The translations under genes were made by a program, and so were the position numbers. Below are positions 1-8,351 of a stretch of DNA of 64,000 nt, piece after piece. The notes under the pieces were generated by a model. That model was not told the DNA's origin and searched no databases. It saw nothing but the letters and a program-made list of their open reading frames with translations. This DNA is from Tessaracoccus sp. OH4464_COT-324 (GTDB lineage Bacteria > Actinomycetota > Actinomycetes > Propionibacteriales > Propionibacteriaceae). The stretch covers positions 62,001-126,000 of the forward strand of contig NZ_RQYZ01000005.1 in NCBI RefSeq assembly GCF_003932855.1. The letters run 5' to 3'. Numbering within the stretch: position 1 is the stretch's first letter; every line of letters starts with the position of its first letter.

Positions 1-762
1 ATCCTCGACAAGATCGGCACCTTCGGCCTGATCAAGATCTGCCTAGTGATTTTCCCAGGGTCCATGCAGTGGGCCGCGCCGGTGGTGCTGGTGTGGGCGG
101 TGGTGTCGATGTTCTACGGCGCGCTGATGGCTTTCCAGTCGAAGGACATGCTCCGGCTGGTGAGTTACACGTCGATCAGCCACTTCGGGTTCATGGTTCT
201 CGGCATCTTCGCGTTGACCACCCAGTCCATGACCGGGTCGATCTTCTACATGCTGAACCACGGATTCTCCACCGCCGCTCTGTTCCTGATGGTGGGCTTC
301 CTGGTGGCCCGTCGCGGCTCGGCCGATATCAACGCCTTCGGCGGTGTGCAGAAGGTAGCGCCGGTGCTGGCCGGGTTCTTCCTGCTGTCCGGTTTGTCTG
401 CGCTGGCTCTGCCAGGTATGGCTAGCTTCGTGTCCGAGTTCCTGGTGATGGCCGGCTCCTTCCAGCGATACCCGGCGCACGTCGCTGTGATCGCGCTTGG
501 CATGGTGCTGGCGGCCGTGTACGTCCTGCGTTTGTACAAGACGACGATGACCGGACCGGTGACCGAACAGGTCGAGGAACACATCAAACACGACCTCAGC
601 CTGCGGGAGCGGGCTGCGGTCTTCCCGTTGATCGTGCTGTTGCTGATTCTCGGTTTCGTTCCGAAGCCCGCGCTGAGCATCATTGACAGTGCTTCCCAGG
701 GCTTCCTCTCCGTCGCTGGTGTGACGGATCCCACCCCGCAGCTGAAGGAAGGCGGACGATGA
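1..762 (+). CDS. nuoM: NADH-quinone oxidoreductase subunit M, C-terminal part
   Basis: The gene is cut by the window start; the frame is open from base 1, so only the last 253 residues are present. NuoM is one of the antiporter-like proton-pumping membrane subunits of complex I. The visible part is a run of hydrophobic helices with the typical antiporter segment SHFGFMVLGIFAL and a polar loop before the last helix. Its stop overlaps the nuoN start in an ATGA junction at 759-762, which indicates translational coupling. The identity as M rather than L rests on the following nuoN and on the short C-terminus. Confidence 0.93.
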   Translation: MLDKIGTFGLIKICLVIFPGSMQWAAPVVLVWAVVSMFYGALMAFQSKDMLRLVSYTSISHFGFMVLGIFALTTQSMTGSIFYMLNHGFSTAALFLMVGFLVARRGSADINAFGGVQKVAPVLAGFFLLSGLSALALPGMASFVSEFLVMAGSFQRYPAHVAVIALGMVLAAVYVLRLYKTTMTGPVTEQVEEHIKHDLSLRERAAVFPLIVLLLILGFVPKPALSIIDSASQGFLSVAGVTDPTPQLKEGGR

Positions 763-2333
763 GCAACGTCTTGGAGATTCTGGCCCCCACCGTCGAGTGG
801 TTGCCCCTGGCTCCGCTCATGATCGTGTTCGGGGGAGCGGTGATCGGCGTGCTCGTCGAAGCTTTTGTGCCCCGCAGCGTGCGCTATACCGTGCAGACCG
901 CGCTGACGCTGTTGACCCTGATCAGCGCCGTCGGCGCACTCGCCTATTCTGCGGTCGACTTCAAGGCCCAGCTGTTGGCGATGAACTCGGTGTCGTTCGA
1001 CGGGCCCACCGCACTGTTCTGGGCGATGCTGCTGATCTTCGGGCTGTGTGGCCTGGCGTTGTTCGCGGAGCGTGGCGTGGCCGAGGGGCGTTCCGCGTTC
1101 GCTGCGGCAGCCAGCAGCGTCCCGGGCTCCCCGCTGGAGCGGAAGGCTGAGGAGGAGGGCCGCGAGCACACGGAGGTGTTCCCGCTGCTGCTGTTCTCGC
1201 TGCTCGGCATGATGCTTTTCGTCTCCTCGAACGACCTGATCCTGCTGTTCGTGGCGCTCGAAGTGTTCTCGCTGCCGCTCTACCTGCTGTCCTCCATGGC
1301 GCGTCGTCGCAGGTTGCTGTCGCAGGAGGCGGGCCTGAAGTACTTCCTGCTGGGCGCCTTGGCCTCGGGTTTCTTCCTCTATGGTGTCGCCATGCTCTAC
1401 GGCTACTCGGGTGGCCTGAAGCTGACCAGCGTGGCTGCGGCGCTCGACTTGGGTGCGCCAAACTACGGTCTGCTGCTGTTTGGCCTGGTCCTGGTGGCCG
1501 TCGGGCTGCTGTTCAAGGTCGGCGCGGTGCCGTTCCACGCCTGGACCCCCGATGTCTACATGGGCGCGCCCACCCCGGTGACGGGCTTCATGGCCATCGC
1601 CACGAAGACTGCCGCCGTCGCGGCGCTTCTGCGCGTTTTCTTTGTTGCGCTGGGCGGGGCCGAGTGGGATTGGCAGCCGGTGTTTGCGGTCGTCGCTGTG
1701 GCGAGCATGCTGTTTGGTGCGACGGCCGCGCTTTGGCAAAGCGATATCAAGCGCCTGCTCGCCTACTCGGCGATCACGCACGCCGGATTCATTCTGGTGG
1801 GCGTGGTTGGTGCCGTCCAGGCTGGTCCGGAGATCTACGTTTCGACGGTGGCTTCAGCGGCGTTCTACCTGCTCACCTACGGCGTGGCCACGCTGGGCGC
1901 TTTTGCGCTGCTGATGACCGTGCGCCGTTCCGGGGGAGAGGCCACGAACATCGACGATTGGCGCGGCCTGGGCCGGACCAACCCGGTTACGGCGGGGATC
2001 ATGACGCTGTTCTTCCTGAGCTTCGCCGGTATCCCGCTCACAGCTGGTTTCGTTGGGAAGTTGGCGGTATTTGTGTCAGCGTTCCAGGGCGGCTACGGCT
2101 GGTTGGTCGTGGTCGCGGTCGTGCTGAGCGTCGTGGCGGCCTACTTCTACCTGAAGATCGTGGTGGCGATGTGGTTCCAGGACGCTCCGGCCGCGTCTGA
2201 GGTGAGCGTTGTCAGCCCGTCTGCTTGGGGCTGGTCCGTGCTGGTGTTCGGGGCTATCGCTACAGTGGTTCTTGGCCTGCTGCCTGGCGGGCTGTTGGAT
2301 CTGATGAACAGCGTTTCGGAGTTCATTCGTTGA
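759..2333 (+). CDS. nuoN: NADH-quinone oxidoreductase subunit N
   Basis: This 524-residue polytopic membrane protein is the last subunit of the nuo operon and one of the three antiporter-like proton channels of complex I. The segment FKVGAVPFHAWTPDVYMGAP is the hallmark of the family, and AYSAITHAGFILVGVV follows in the usual order. A charged loop at about residues 110-135 separates early helices, as in other actinobacterial NuoN proteins. The start is fixed by the ATGA overlap with nuoM. The stop overlaps the start of the next gene (TGATG), so the prenyl synthase is in the same operon. Confidence 0.97.
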   Translation: MSNVLEILAPTVEWLPLAPLMIVFGGAVIGVLVEAFVPRSVRYTVQTALTLLTLISAVGALAYSAVDFKAQLLAMNSVSFDGPTALFWAMLLIFGLCGLALFAERGVAEGRSAFAAAASSVPGSPLERKAEEEGREHTEVFPLLLFSLLGMMLFVSSNDLILLFVALEVFSLPLYLLSSMARRRRLLSQEAGLKYFLLGALASGFFLYGVAMLYGYSGGLKLTSVAAALDLGAPNYGLLLFGLVLVAVGLLFKVGAVPFHAWTPDVYMGAPTPVTGFMAIATKTAAVAALLRVFFVALGGAEWDWQPVFAVVAVASMLFGATAALWQSDIKRLLAYSAITHAGFILVGVVGAVQAGPEIYVSTVASAAFYLLTYGVATLGAFALLMTVRRSGGEATNIDDWRGLGRTNPVTAGIMTLFFLSFAGIPLTAGFVGKLAVFVSAFQGGYGWLVVVAVVLSVVAAYFYLKIVVAMWFQDAPAASEVSVVSPSAWGWSVLVFGAIATVVLGLLPGGLLDLMNSVSEFIR

Positions 2334-3295
2334 TGACCCTGACTTTTGAAGACCGGTTGCAGCGCCGGCTTGAGGCTTTCGAGCCCCGGCTGGCGCAGTC
2401 CGCCATTGCCGCCAGCGATCTTGTGACCGAGGCTGCACGCCATGTTATCGTCGCCGGTGGCAAGCGTTTCCGCCCTCTGCTTGTGTTTGCCTGCTCCGAG
2501 TTCGGCACCGTGAGCGACGAGGATCGTCTCCAATCGGCGGCGATGGTGATGGAGTTGACGCACGTGGCCAGCCTCTATCACGACGACGTCATGGACGAGG
2601 CGGACACGCGCCGGGGGGCGCCCAGCGCCAACCGGTTCTACGGCAACTCCGTGGCCATCCTGGTGGGTGACTTCCTATTCGCCCGGGCTTCGGCGCTCGT
2701 GGCCAGGTTGGGGCCGGACTTCATCGAGTTGCAGGCCAACACGTTTGCTCGGCTCGTGCAGGGCCAGATCGCGGAGACGGTTGGGGCGAGCCCCGAGGAC
2801 GATCCCTTGGCGCACTACCTGCAGGTGATCGCCGACAAGACGGGATCGCTGATCGCGGCGTCGGCTTGCTTCGGCGCCATGGTCGCCGGGCTGCCACCGG
2901 AGCAGGTGGAGGCGTTGCGCTCCTTTGGGGAGGAGATTGGGGTCGTGTTTCAGCTTTCCGATGACCTCATCGACATCAGCTCCGAGGAGACGGGCAAGAC
3001 TCCGGGCACCGACCTGCGTGAGGGGGTGCCGACGCTACCTGTGCTCATGCTGCGTGCCAGGAACGACCCAGCGGATGCTGAGTTGCTGGCGTTGATTGAC
3101 GGGGACCTCACCTCTGACGAGGCCCTGACCGAGGTGCTGGTCAGGCTTCGTGCGCACCCCATCATGGCCGAGGCGCTTGCCGAGGTTGAGCGTCATGCCG
3201 CCCTGGCACGGGAGTATCTGGCTCCGCTGCCGGAGTGCGAGGCCAAGGAGACGTTGCTGAAGGTTGCGGACGAACTGGTCACCCGCTCATCCTGA
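2333..3295 (+). CDS. Polyprenyl diphosphate synthase (trans type)
   Basis: This 320-residue enzyme condenses isopentenyl diphosphate onto an allylic primer to build a long all-trans prenyl chain. Both aspartate-rich motifs are present: D84-D85-x-x-D88 inside HDDVMDEADTRRG and D210-D211-x-x-D214 followed by EETGK. GGKRFRP near residue 42 binds diphosphate. The start is the ATG that overlaps the nuoN stop (TGATG). Position at the end of the nuo operon, a common actinobacterial arrangement, suggests it makes the menaquinone side chain (heptaprenyl to nonaprenyl). Chain length cannot be read from the sequence. Confidence 0.93.
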   Translation: MTLTFEDRLQRRLEAFEPRLAQSAIAASDLVTEAARHVIVAGGKRFRPLLVFACSEFGTVSDEDRLQSAAMVMELTHVASLYHDDVMDEADTRRGAPSANRFYGNSVAILVGDFLFARASALVARLGPDFIELQANTFARLVQGQIAETVGASPEDDPLAHYLQVIADKTGSLIAASACFGAMVAGLPPEQVEALRSFGEEIGVVFQLSDDLIDISSEETGKTPGTDLREGVPTLPVLMLRARNDPADAELLALIDGDLTSDEALTEVLVRLRAHPIMAEALAEVERHAALAREYLAPLPECEAKETLLKVADELVTRSS

Positions 3296-3413
3296 CCCAC
3301 TGTTCGTTTCTGAGGCGATGCTGGGTTACGGCGCATCGGACCTCCCGAGGGCGAGTCGATGACTTCCTTGGCCGGTAGACTGCCGAGGAGAACTAGCTGT
3401 ATGAAGGAGTCAG

Positions 3414-3605
3414 ATGTTTCCCAGAGACGTCGTATACCCGCCGGACCCAGTAGAAACCGAGGCGCCGCCGGGGTCGGAGTTCCCCATACCCGGCGCTGAC
3501 GCAGGGTTGGGCTGGGATGGGATTTCCATCATCGTTGGTGGCGTGGTGCTGCTCCTGATTTTGGTCCCCCTGCTGGTGTTTTTCCTCAAGGCGCGCAAGT
3601 CATGA
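3414..3605 (+). CDS. Small single-pass membrane protein (first of a coupled pair)
   Basis: This 63-residue protein has an N-terminal proline- and acid-rich stretch (residues 1-35), one hydrophobic helix of about 22 residues starting at IIVGGVVLLL, and a short basic tail (KARKS). A strong Shine-Dalgarno (GAAGGAG) sits 5 bases before the ATG. Its stop overlaps the next small gene (ATGA), which supports real translation of both. I do not recognise the family. The topology is probably N-out, C-in by the positive-inside rule. Confidence 0.7.
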   Translation: MFPRDVVYPPDPVETEAPPGSEFPIPGADAGLGWDGISIIVGGVVLLLILVPLLVFFLKARKS

Positions 3606-3754
3606 TGGGCGGGCACCTTCTGATTCCCGTAGACGTTTTGCCGCCGGTGTTTCCGGGCAGCCCGGTGTTTGCGCTCTTTATCGTCTTTGTCCTGGGGTGC
3701 TCCGTGGTAGCAGGTCTCATCGCGCTCCTGGTGTGGTTGTTTCGTCGGCGCTAG
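3602..3754 (+). CDS. Small single-pass membrane protein (second of a coupled pair)
   Basis: This 50-residue protein begins at an ATG inside the ATGATGA junction with the preceding small gene and ends with TAG at 3752-3754. It has a short N-terminal part with VLPPVFPGSP, one hydrophobic helix of about 25 residues (VFALFIVFVLGCS onward) and the basic end FRRR. Its layout mirrors the first protein: proline-containing exterior, one helix, arginine/lysine tail. The two may form a complex. Function is unknown. The overlap and matching architecture are the main evidence for the gene. Confidence 0.6.
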   Translation: MMGGHLLIPVDVLPPVFPGSPVFALFIVFVLGCSVVAGLIALLVWLFRRR

Positions 3755-3769
3755 TTGGTGGTGGACTCT

Positions 3770-4108
3770 TCAGCTGACCAGAAGGCCCAGCCCGAATGAC
3801 ACGGCGTTGGAGATCAACCCCAAAGCGGCCGCTAACGCCCACGGCGCGTGGGTGTGCCCTGTGGCGGTGCGCCAGACGCAGCACTCGATCAGGGCGACCA
3901 GGACTTCCCCGATGATGATGTTCCAGAAGGTGAGCCCGAAAAAGTGCAGCGAAATCCAGAGCACCGGGTGTGTCAGGTTGGCGAGGAATAGAGTTGGTGC
4001 CCAGCGGCGGGTGTGGGCCCGAGTGGCCAGCCCGATCAAGAACACGGTCGCGGCCTCGAACACCAGGGTGAGGCCGAAGGCGCCGAGCCAGAGGAGGAAC
4101 TGGTCCAT
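3770..4108 (-). CDS. Small polytopic membrane protein of unknown function
   Basis: This 112-residue protein has three to four hydrophobic helices and a histidine/cysteine-containing middle (LTHPVLWISLHFFG, ALIECCVWRT). Its ATG at 4106-4108 directly abuts the GTG start of the divergent gene at 4109, so there is no intergenic space. No good Shine-Dalgarno precedes the ATG on this strand. A TAGCCT box ends 6 bases upstream, so a leaderless transcript is possible. I do not recognise the family. The hydrophobic pattern in this frame argues that it is a real gene rather than a shadow. Confidence 0.6.
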   Translation of the reverse strand: MDQFLLWLGAFGLTLVFEAATVFLIGLATRAHTRRWAPTLFLANLTHPVLWISLHFFGLTFWNIIIGEVLVALIECCVWRTATGHTHAPWALAAALGLISNAVSFGLGLLVS

Positions 4109-5071
4109 GTGGAAAGGCTAGCAGCGCCGCTGGGCGGCTTGGCCGTGCTCTATTTCGCCGCCTCGACCCTGGCCTCCCTCGCTGCGACCCTGATGAGCGT
4201 ATGGGCTGTAGCTGCTCTCGGGCTGGCCGCCTTTGGCATCACGCACGTGATCATCGAGTTGCGCTACGTTATCGGACGCTTCTCCTCCATGCTGCGCGGC
4301 GCGTTCGCCTGGTGGCTCTTCGGGCTGACGAGCCTGGTGTTCGTCGCACGGGCCCTGGCCAGCATCGTTCCGGTGGCGGCCGTTCTGGAGATTGTTGCTG
4401 GCATGGCAACGGTTGCCCTGGGCTGCTGGGTTGCGCTGGGAGGCGCCTGGCGGCTGCTGGCGCTTCTGGTATGCGCCGCCGCCACCATCCACGCGATCGA
4501 GTGGCCCGGGCAGTATTTCTTTGTGCTGACCCACCTGCATAACCTGGTTCCGCTAGCTTTTCTGTGGGATTGGTCCCGACGATTGGGCACCTCACAGCGC
4601 CGCTACTTCCTGGGCATGCAGTTGCTCTGGGCTGTACTGATCCCGCTGGGTCTCCTGCTGGCCGCGCCCAGCGTCGAATCCGTCCCAGGCTGGCTGGACG
4701 CGCGCGCGGCCTACAGCATCTGGGCCGGGGCCACACCGCCCGGGCTGCGCGAGAGCGGTCTGACGAGCTACCTATCGGTCTTCGCTTTCATGCAGACGAT
4801 GCACTACGCGGTGTGGATCGGCTTCCTGCCGTGGGCTGCTCGCGACGCCAGCGCGGCCTTCTCCGCCCGCGTTCCGCTCCTCAAGGGAGGACGGGTGTGG
4901 TGGCTCGCGGCGGGTTGCGCGCTGGTGTTGGCCGGCATGTATTGCCTGGACTACCTGGCAGGCCGCAGCGTCTACGGCCTGCTCGCCACCTACCATGTCT
5001 ACGTGGAACTGCCGCTCATCGTGGTGCTGGCCGCAGGCTGCGCTACACGTCGGGCTGGCGGCCCCCACTGA
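4109..5071 (+). CDS. Polytopic membrane protein with conserved-looking intramembrane histidines
   Basis: This 320-residue protein has about eight transmembrane helices. The GTG start is chosen because GAGGAGGA lies 8 bases upstream; reading further upstream gives charged, non-membrane sequence. Histidines sit in or near helices at residues 46 (GITHVIIE), 128, 142/144 (THLHNLVP), 232 (QTMHYAVW) and 296 (TYHVYVE). Several histidines spread over helices, with an HY-aromatic motif, recall the Brp/Blh carotene dioxygenase family, but this is only a resemblance by eye. It may alternatively be an uncharacterised membrane oxidoreductase. Function is not assigned. Confidence 0.6.
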   Translation: MERLAAPLGGLAVLYFAASTLASLAATLMSVWAVAALGLAAFGITHVIIELRYVIGRFSSMLRGAFAWWLFGLTSLVFVARALASIVPVAAVLEIVAGMATVALGCWVALGGAWRLLALLVCAAATIHAIEWPGQYFFVLTHLHNLVPLAFLWDWSRRLGTSQRRYFLGMQLLWAVLIPLGLLLAAPSVESVPGWLDARAAYSIWAGATPPGLRESGLTSYLSVFAFMQTMHYAVWIGFLPWAARDASAAFSARVPLLKGGRVWWLAAGCALVLAGMYCLDYLAGRSVYGLLATYHVYVELPLIVVLAAGCATRRAGGPH

Positions 5072-5082
5072 GGAGGGCCGCC
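5057..5082. terminator. Bidirectional hairpin between convergent genes
   Basis: An 8-bp perfect stem (GGCGGCCC at 5057-5064 with GGGCCGCC at 5075-5082) has a 10-base loop containing the stop codon of the plus-strand gene. It lies between that gene and the convergent M13 peptidase. No T-run follows on either side, as is common for actinobacterial terminators. Confidence 0.5.
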
Positions 5083-5088
5083 GGTTCC

Positions 5089-7026
5089 TCACCAGATACT
5101 GATTCGCTCGTCGGGGTCGAGCCACAGGCCGTCGCCGGGCTGCGTGTCAAAGGCTTCGTGGAAGGCATCGATGTTGGACAGAATCTTGTTGACCCGGAAC
5201 TCCGCAGGCGAGTGCTGATCAACGCTCAACAGCAGCTTTTCCATCTCGGGGCGCCGTTTGGAGCGCCAGATGGCCCCGTAGCCAAGAAAGAAGCGCTGTT
5301 TTGGCGTGAATCCATCGATCTCTTCGCCGTCGGGCTCCCCACCAGAGAGCAACCAGGCGCGGTAGGCGATGCCGACCCCGCCGAGGTCGCCGATGTTCTC
5401 CCCGAGGGTGAGTTTGCCGTTGACTGCGCCATCCACGCCCACCGGGGAAAGCCCGTCGAACTGGTCCACCAGCCGGCCGGTGCGCGCACGGAAGGCCGCG
5501 TGGTCCTCGTCGGTCCACCAGTTTCGGATGCGGCCTTCGGCGTCGGTGGTGGAGCCCTTGTCGTCGAAACCATGTCCGATCTCGTGGCCGATAACCGAGC
5601 CGATAGCGCCGTAGTTCACCGCGTCGTCTGCGCCAGGAGTGAAGAACGGCGGCTGAAGCATAGCGGCGGGGAAGACGATTTCGTTGCGCAGCGGATGATA
5701 GTAAGCGTTGACCGTCTGGGGCAGCATCTCCCAGTCGTCCACGTCAACGGGCTCCAGCACGCGCGACAAGGAACGATCGAATTCGAAGGCGTTGCGCGCC
5801 AGCACGTTGTCGATGAGAGAGTCGCCCACGTGGAGCGCCGAGTAGTCGCGCCAGTTGTTGCGGTAGCCGATCTTGGGACGAAATCCGGTGAGCTTTTTCA
5901 GCGCCTCCGCCCGAGTGACGTCGGTCATCCAGTCGAGCTGGGAGATGGAATCCCGGTAAGCGGCGATCAGGTTCTCCACCAGCTGTTCCATTGCGGCTTT
6001 GGACTCCGGCAGGAAGTGCCGCTCGACGTACAGCCTGCCCACCGCCTCACCCACGGTGCTCTCGACGAAGCTGATCGCCCGCTTCCAGCGGGGCCGGATC
6101 TCCTCGGTACCGGCCAGCGTGCGCCCGTAGAAGTCGAAGCGCTCCTCCACGAATGCACTGGACAGGTAGGGCGAGAGTGCGGAGACCGTGTGCCAGCGTG
6201 CCCAGGCGCGCCATGCCTCAATAGGCATGCTCGCGGCAAGCTCGGCCAGGCCGGTGAAGAAGGAAGGCTGTGCGTTGACGAAGTAGGACAGCTTCTCGTG
6301 AGGGATTTCGGCGGCGGCCACGAAAGCGTGCCAGTCGAATCCTGGTGTCGCTGCCAGCTCGTCCAGGGAGGAGGGGTTGAACATCTTGATGAAGTCGCGG
6401 CAGCTGACCTTGTCCCAGTGCAGGGTCGCAATCCTCGTCTCCAGATCGAGCACGAGCTCGGCCTGCTCTGCGGCTGCGGGGACGCCGGCGAGAGTGAGGA
6501 CGCGTTCGACATGGCTCCGGTAGGCGGCGAGCGTCTCCGCGTGCTCTTCGAGCCGGTAGTACTCCTCATCCGGCAGCCCTAGGCCGCCCTGGTAGAGGAA
6601 GTAGACGTAGCGTTTCGGATCCCCCGGGTCGGCGTCCTCGCTCAGCGAGAAGGCACCTGCGTAGCCGTCGCGAGCGGCCCGCCCCAGGAAGGCAGCCAAC
6701 GACGATGAGTCATGGATCTCTGCCACGCGATCCAGCAGCGGGCTGAGTGGGGAGGCCCCGAGCTTTTCGAGTTCGTCCTCGGCCAGGAACGAGCTGTAGA
6801 GCAGGGCGATCTTCCCGGACTCGCTGGCCGGATCGTCGGAGACCTGCTCCTCGATGATGGCTCGCACGTTGCGTTCCGCCTCATCCGTCAGCGTCACGAA
6901 GGCGCCGGCCGACGAGCGGTCGGGCGCAATCTCGGCTGTGGCCAGCCAGGAGCCGTTCAGATAGCGGAAGAAGTCGTCCTGCGGACGAACCGTCACGTCG
7001 CGATGGGAAAGGTCGAGTCCAGTCAT
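5089..7026 (-). CDS. M13-family zinc metallopeptidase (neprilysin/PepO-like)
   Basis: This 645-residue endopeptidase carries the zinc motif H481-E482-x-x-H485 (GHEIGHGFDDKG) and the third ligand E543 in GENIGDLGG, which also supplies the D547 of the M13 ExxxD motif. The length matches the family. The N-terminus DDFFRYLNGSWL is typical of PepO-type enzymes and there is no signal peptide, so it is probably cytoplasmic. I chose the ATG at 7026; an in-frame TTG nine codons upstream is less likely. It is a single gene convergent with the upstream membrane protein. Confidence 0.93.
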   Translation of the reverse strand: MTGLDLSHRDVTVRPQDDFFRYLNGSWLATAEIAPDRSSAGAFVTLTDEAERNVRAIIEEQVSDDPASESGKIALLYSSFLAEDELEKLGASPLSPLLDRVAEIHDSSSLAAFLGRAARDGYAGAFSLSEDADPGDPKRYVYFLYQGGLGLPDEEYYRLEEHAETLAAYRSHVERVLTLAGVPAAAEQAELVLDLETRIATLHWDKVSCRDFIKMFNPSSLDELAATPGFDWHAFVAAAEIPHEKLSYFVNAQPSFFTGLAELAASMPIEAWRAWARWHTVSALSPYLSSAFVEERFDFYGRTLAGTEEIRPRWKRAISFVESTVGEAVGRLYVERHFLPESKAAMEQLVENLIAAYRDSISQLDWMTDVTRAEALKKLTGFRPKIGYRNNWRDYSALHVGDSLIDNVLARNAFEFDRSLSRVLEPVDVDDWEMLPQTVNAYYHPLRNEIVFPAAMLQPPFFTPGADDAVNYGAIGSVIGHEIGHGFDDKGSTTDAEGRIRNWWTDEDHAAFRARTGRLVDQFDGLSPVGVDGAVNGKLTLGENIGDLGGVGIAYRAWLLSGGEPDGEEIDGFTPKQRFFLGYGAIWRSKRRPEMEKLLLSVDQHSPAEFRVNKILSNIDAFHEAFDTQPGDGLWLDPDERISIW

Positions 7027-7067
7027 GGGCTCAACCCTACTGGCGGGGCGCAAGACGGGTTGACCGG

Positions 7068-8351
7068 CTAGCGTTCCCAGCGCACTTCCAGCTTGTCACC
7101 GTCGCTGCCCATCATGTCCGCAGACACGGTGGTGGAGACGTGGACTTCCTCGGTGCCGGGGCTGGAGCCGTCCGTGTACTCAAAGGTGAGCGTCATCTGC
7201 AGGTCGGCGTTCAGCGTGGCCCGGGTCTGGTCCTGCGTGGAAAGCCCCGGCTCGACCCGGGCGAAGGGGTTGCCGACCAGCTGCCAGCGCACGGAGCCTT
7301 CGACGATGGGTCGCGCCGCGCGTCGAGCCTGCGGGCAGCCTTCGGGCGCCAGCTCCGTCCGCGCAACGCATGCTTCCAGTGAGCGGGCAACGGCCGTGCG
7401 GAACGCCTCCGATCCTTTGCTAGTGAGCTGCGGGATCGCTGGGAAGGGGGTCTTCTGCGCGAACTGTAGCGAGCTGATGGTGATGGTGTTGGAGGAGGGG
7501 AACTCAATGAAGTCGAGCCCGGTGCTCAGCTCGTAGATTCCCGGCACCACCTCGATGGCCTCGAACTCCTCGACCTCCACCCCCGCGAGGCGCAGGGGGA
7601 GCCGCTGCGCATTGTTCAGCTCCAGCAGGACGGAGGTGGTGACGTTCGCAAGCGCGTAGAAACCGTTCTCGACCTTGACCAGAGGCATGGTCGCCTCCAC
7701 CTTGTTTCCGGCCAGCCGGTAGCTGACCTCCACGTTGAGGGCCTTCTCGTCGGTGGTGTGCACCATGATCTCGGTGATGGGAGCCTTCTGCCGCATCCGA
7801 CGGTGCGCGTCCGGGTTCAGCAGGGCGCGGCTGCCGTCGCCCTTGATCTCCCCAAACGTCAGGGCTTTCTCAATGTCTCCGGCAGCTAAAGCCTCCAGGT
7901 AGCCGCGCACGGTTTCCTGGGGGGAGCGTCGTTTGGCGGGTTCCGGTCCCGTGTTGGTGATCACGAGCGTGTTCGGATCGTAGACCTGCGTGTTCAGATA
8001 TTTCACATAGACGTAGCCGAGGCCAACTGCGATGGTCAGCACTAGGACCAGCGTGTAGGCCGCCGCTTTCCACGGCAGCGGGGCGCGGGCGTGCTCCTGC
8101 TCGACGGGCGGTGCGACGAACCTGTCTTGGTCGGTCGCCTCGAACTGGGCGTGCGTGAACGCGGGTCGGGCGGCGGAGTTCACCGTCCGCTGGAACGCGG
8201 TGCGGTCGGCCTGCGGGGCCTCGTGTTGCGCGTGCGTGCCGGCGGGCCACCGTTGTGGAGCGGCGGGCTGGGTCGGCTGCTGGTGGGAGCCGGTATGCGG
8301 CGGGACACCACCCCGGGGGCTGGGGCGTGGGGCCTCCGGGCGGTGCCTCAT
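7068..8351 (-). CDS. Membrane-anchored extracytoplasmic protein of unknown function
   Basis: This 427-residue protein has a proline/glutamine-rich disordered N-terminus (residues 1-90), one transmembrane helix at about 95-115 (KAAAYTLVLVLTIAVGLGYV) and a large extracytoplasmic region. After the helix, residues 140-210 (TVRGYLEALAAGDIEKAL onward) look like an NTF2-like small domain. Two cysteines near residues 335-346 could form a disulphide. The ATG overlaps the korB stop (ATGA), so it is translated from the kor transcript. I do not recognise a named family. Confidence 0.8.
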   Translation of the reverse strand: MRHRPEAPRPSPRGGVPPHTGSHQQPTQPAAPQRWPAGTHAQHEAPQADRTAFQRTVNSAARPAFTHAQFEATDQDRFVAPPVEQEHARAPLPWKAAAYTLVLVLTIAVGLGYVYVKYLNTQVYDPNTLVITNTGPEPAKRRSPQETVRGYLEALAAGDIEKALTFGEIKGDGSRALLNPDAHRRMRQKAPITEIMVHTTDEKALNVEVSYRLAGNKVEATMPLVKVENGFYALANVTTSVLLELNNAQRLPLRLAGVEVEEFEAIEVVPGIYELSTGLDFIEFPSSNTITISSLQFAQKTPFPAIPQLTSKGSEAFRTAVARSLEACVARTELAPEGCPQARRAARPIVEGSVRWQLVGNPFARVEPGLSTQDQTRATLNADLQMTLTFEYTDGSSPGTEEVHVSTTVSADMMGSDGDKLEVRWER

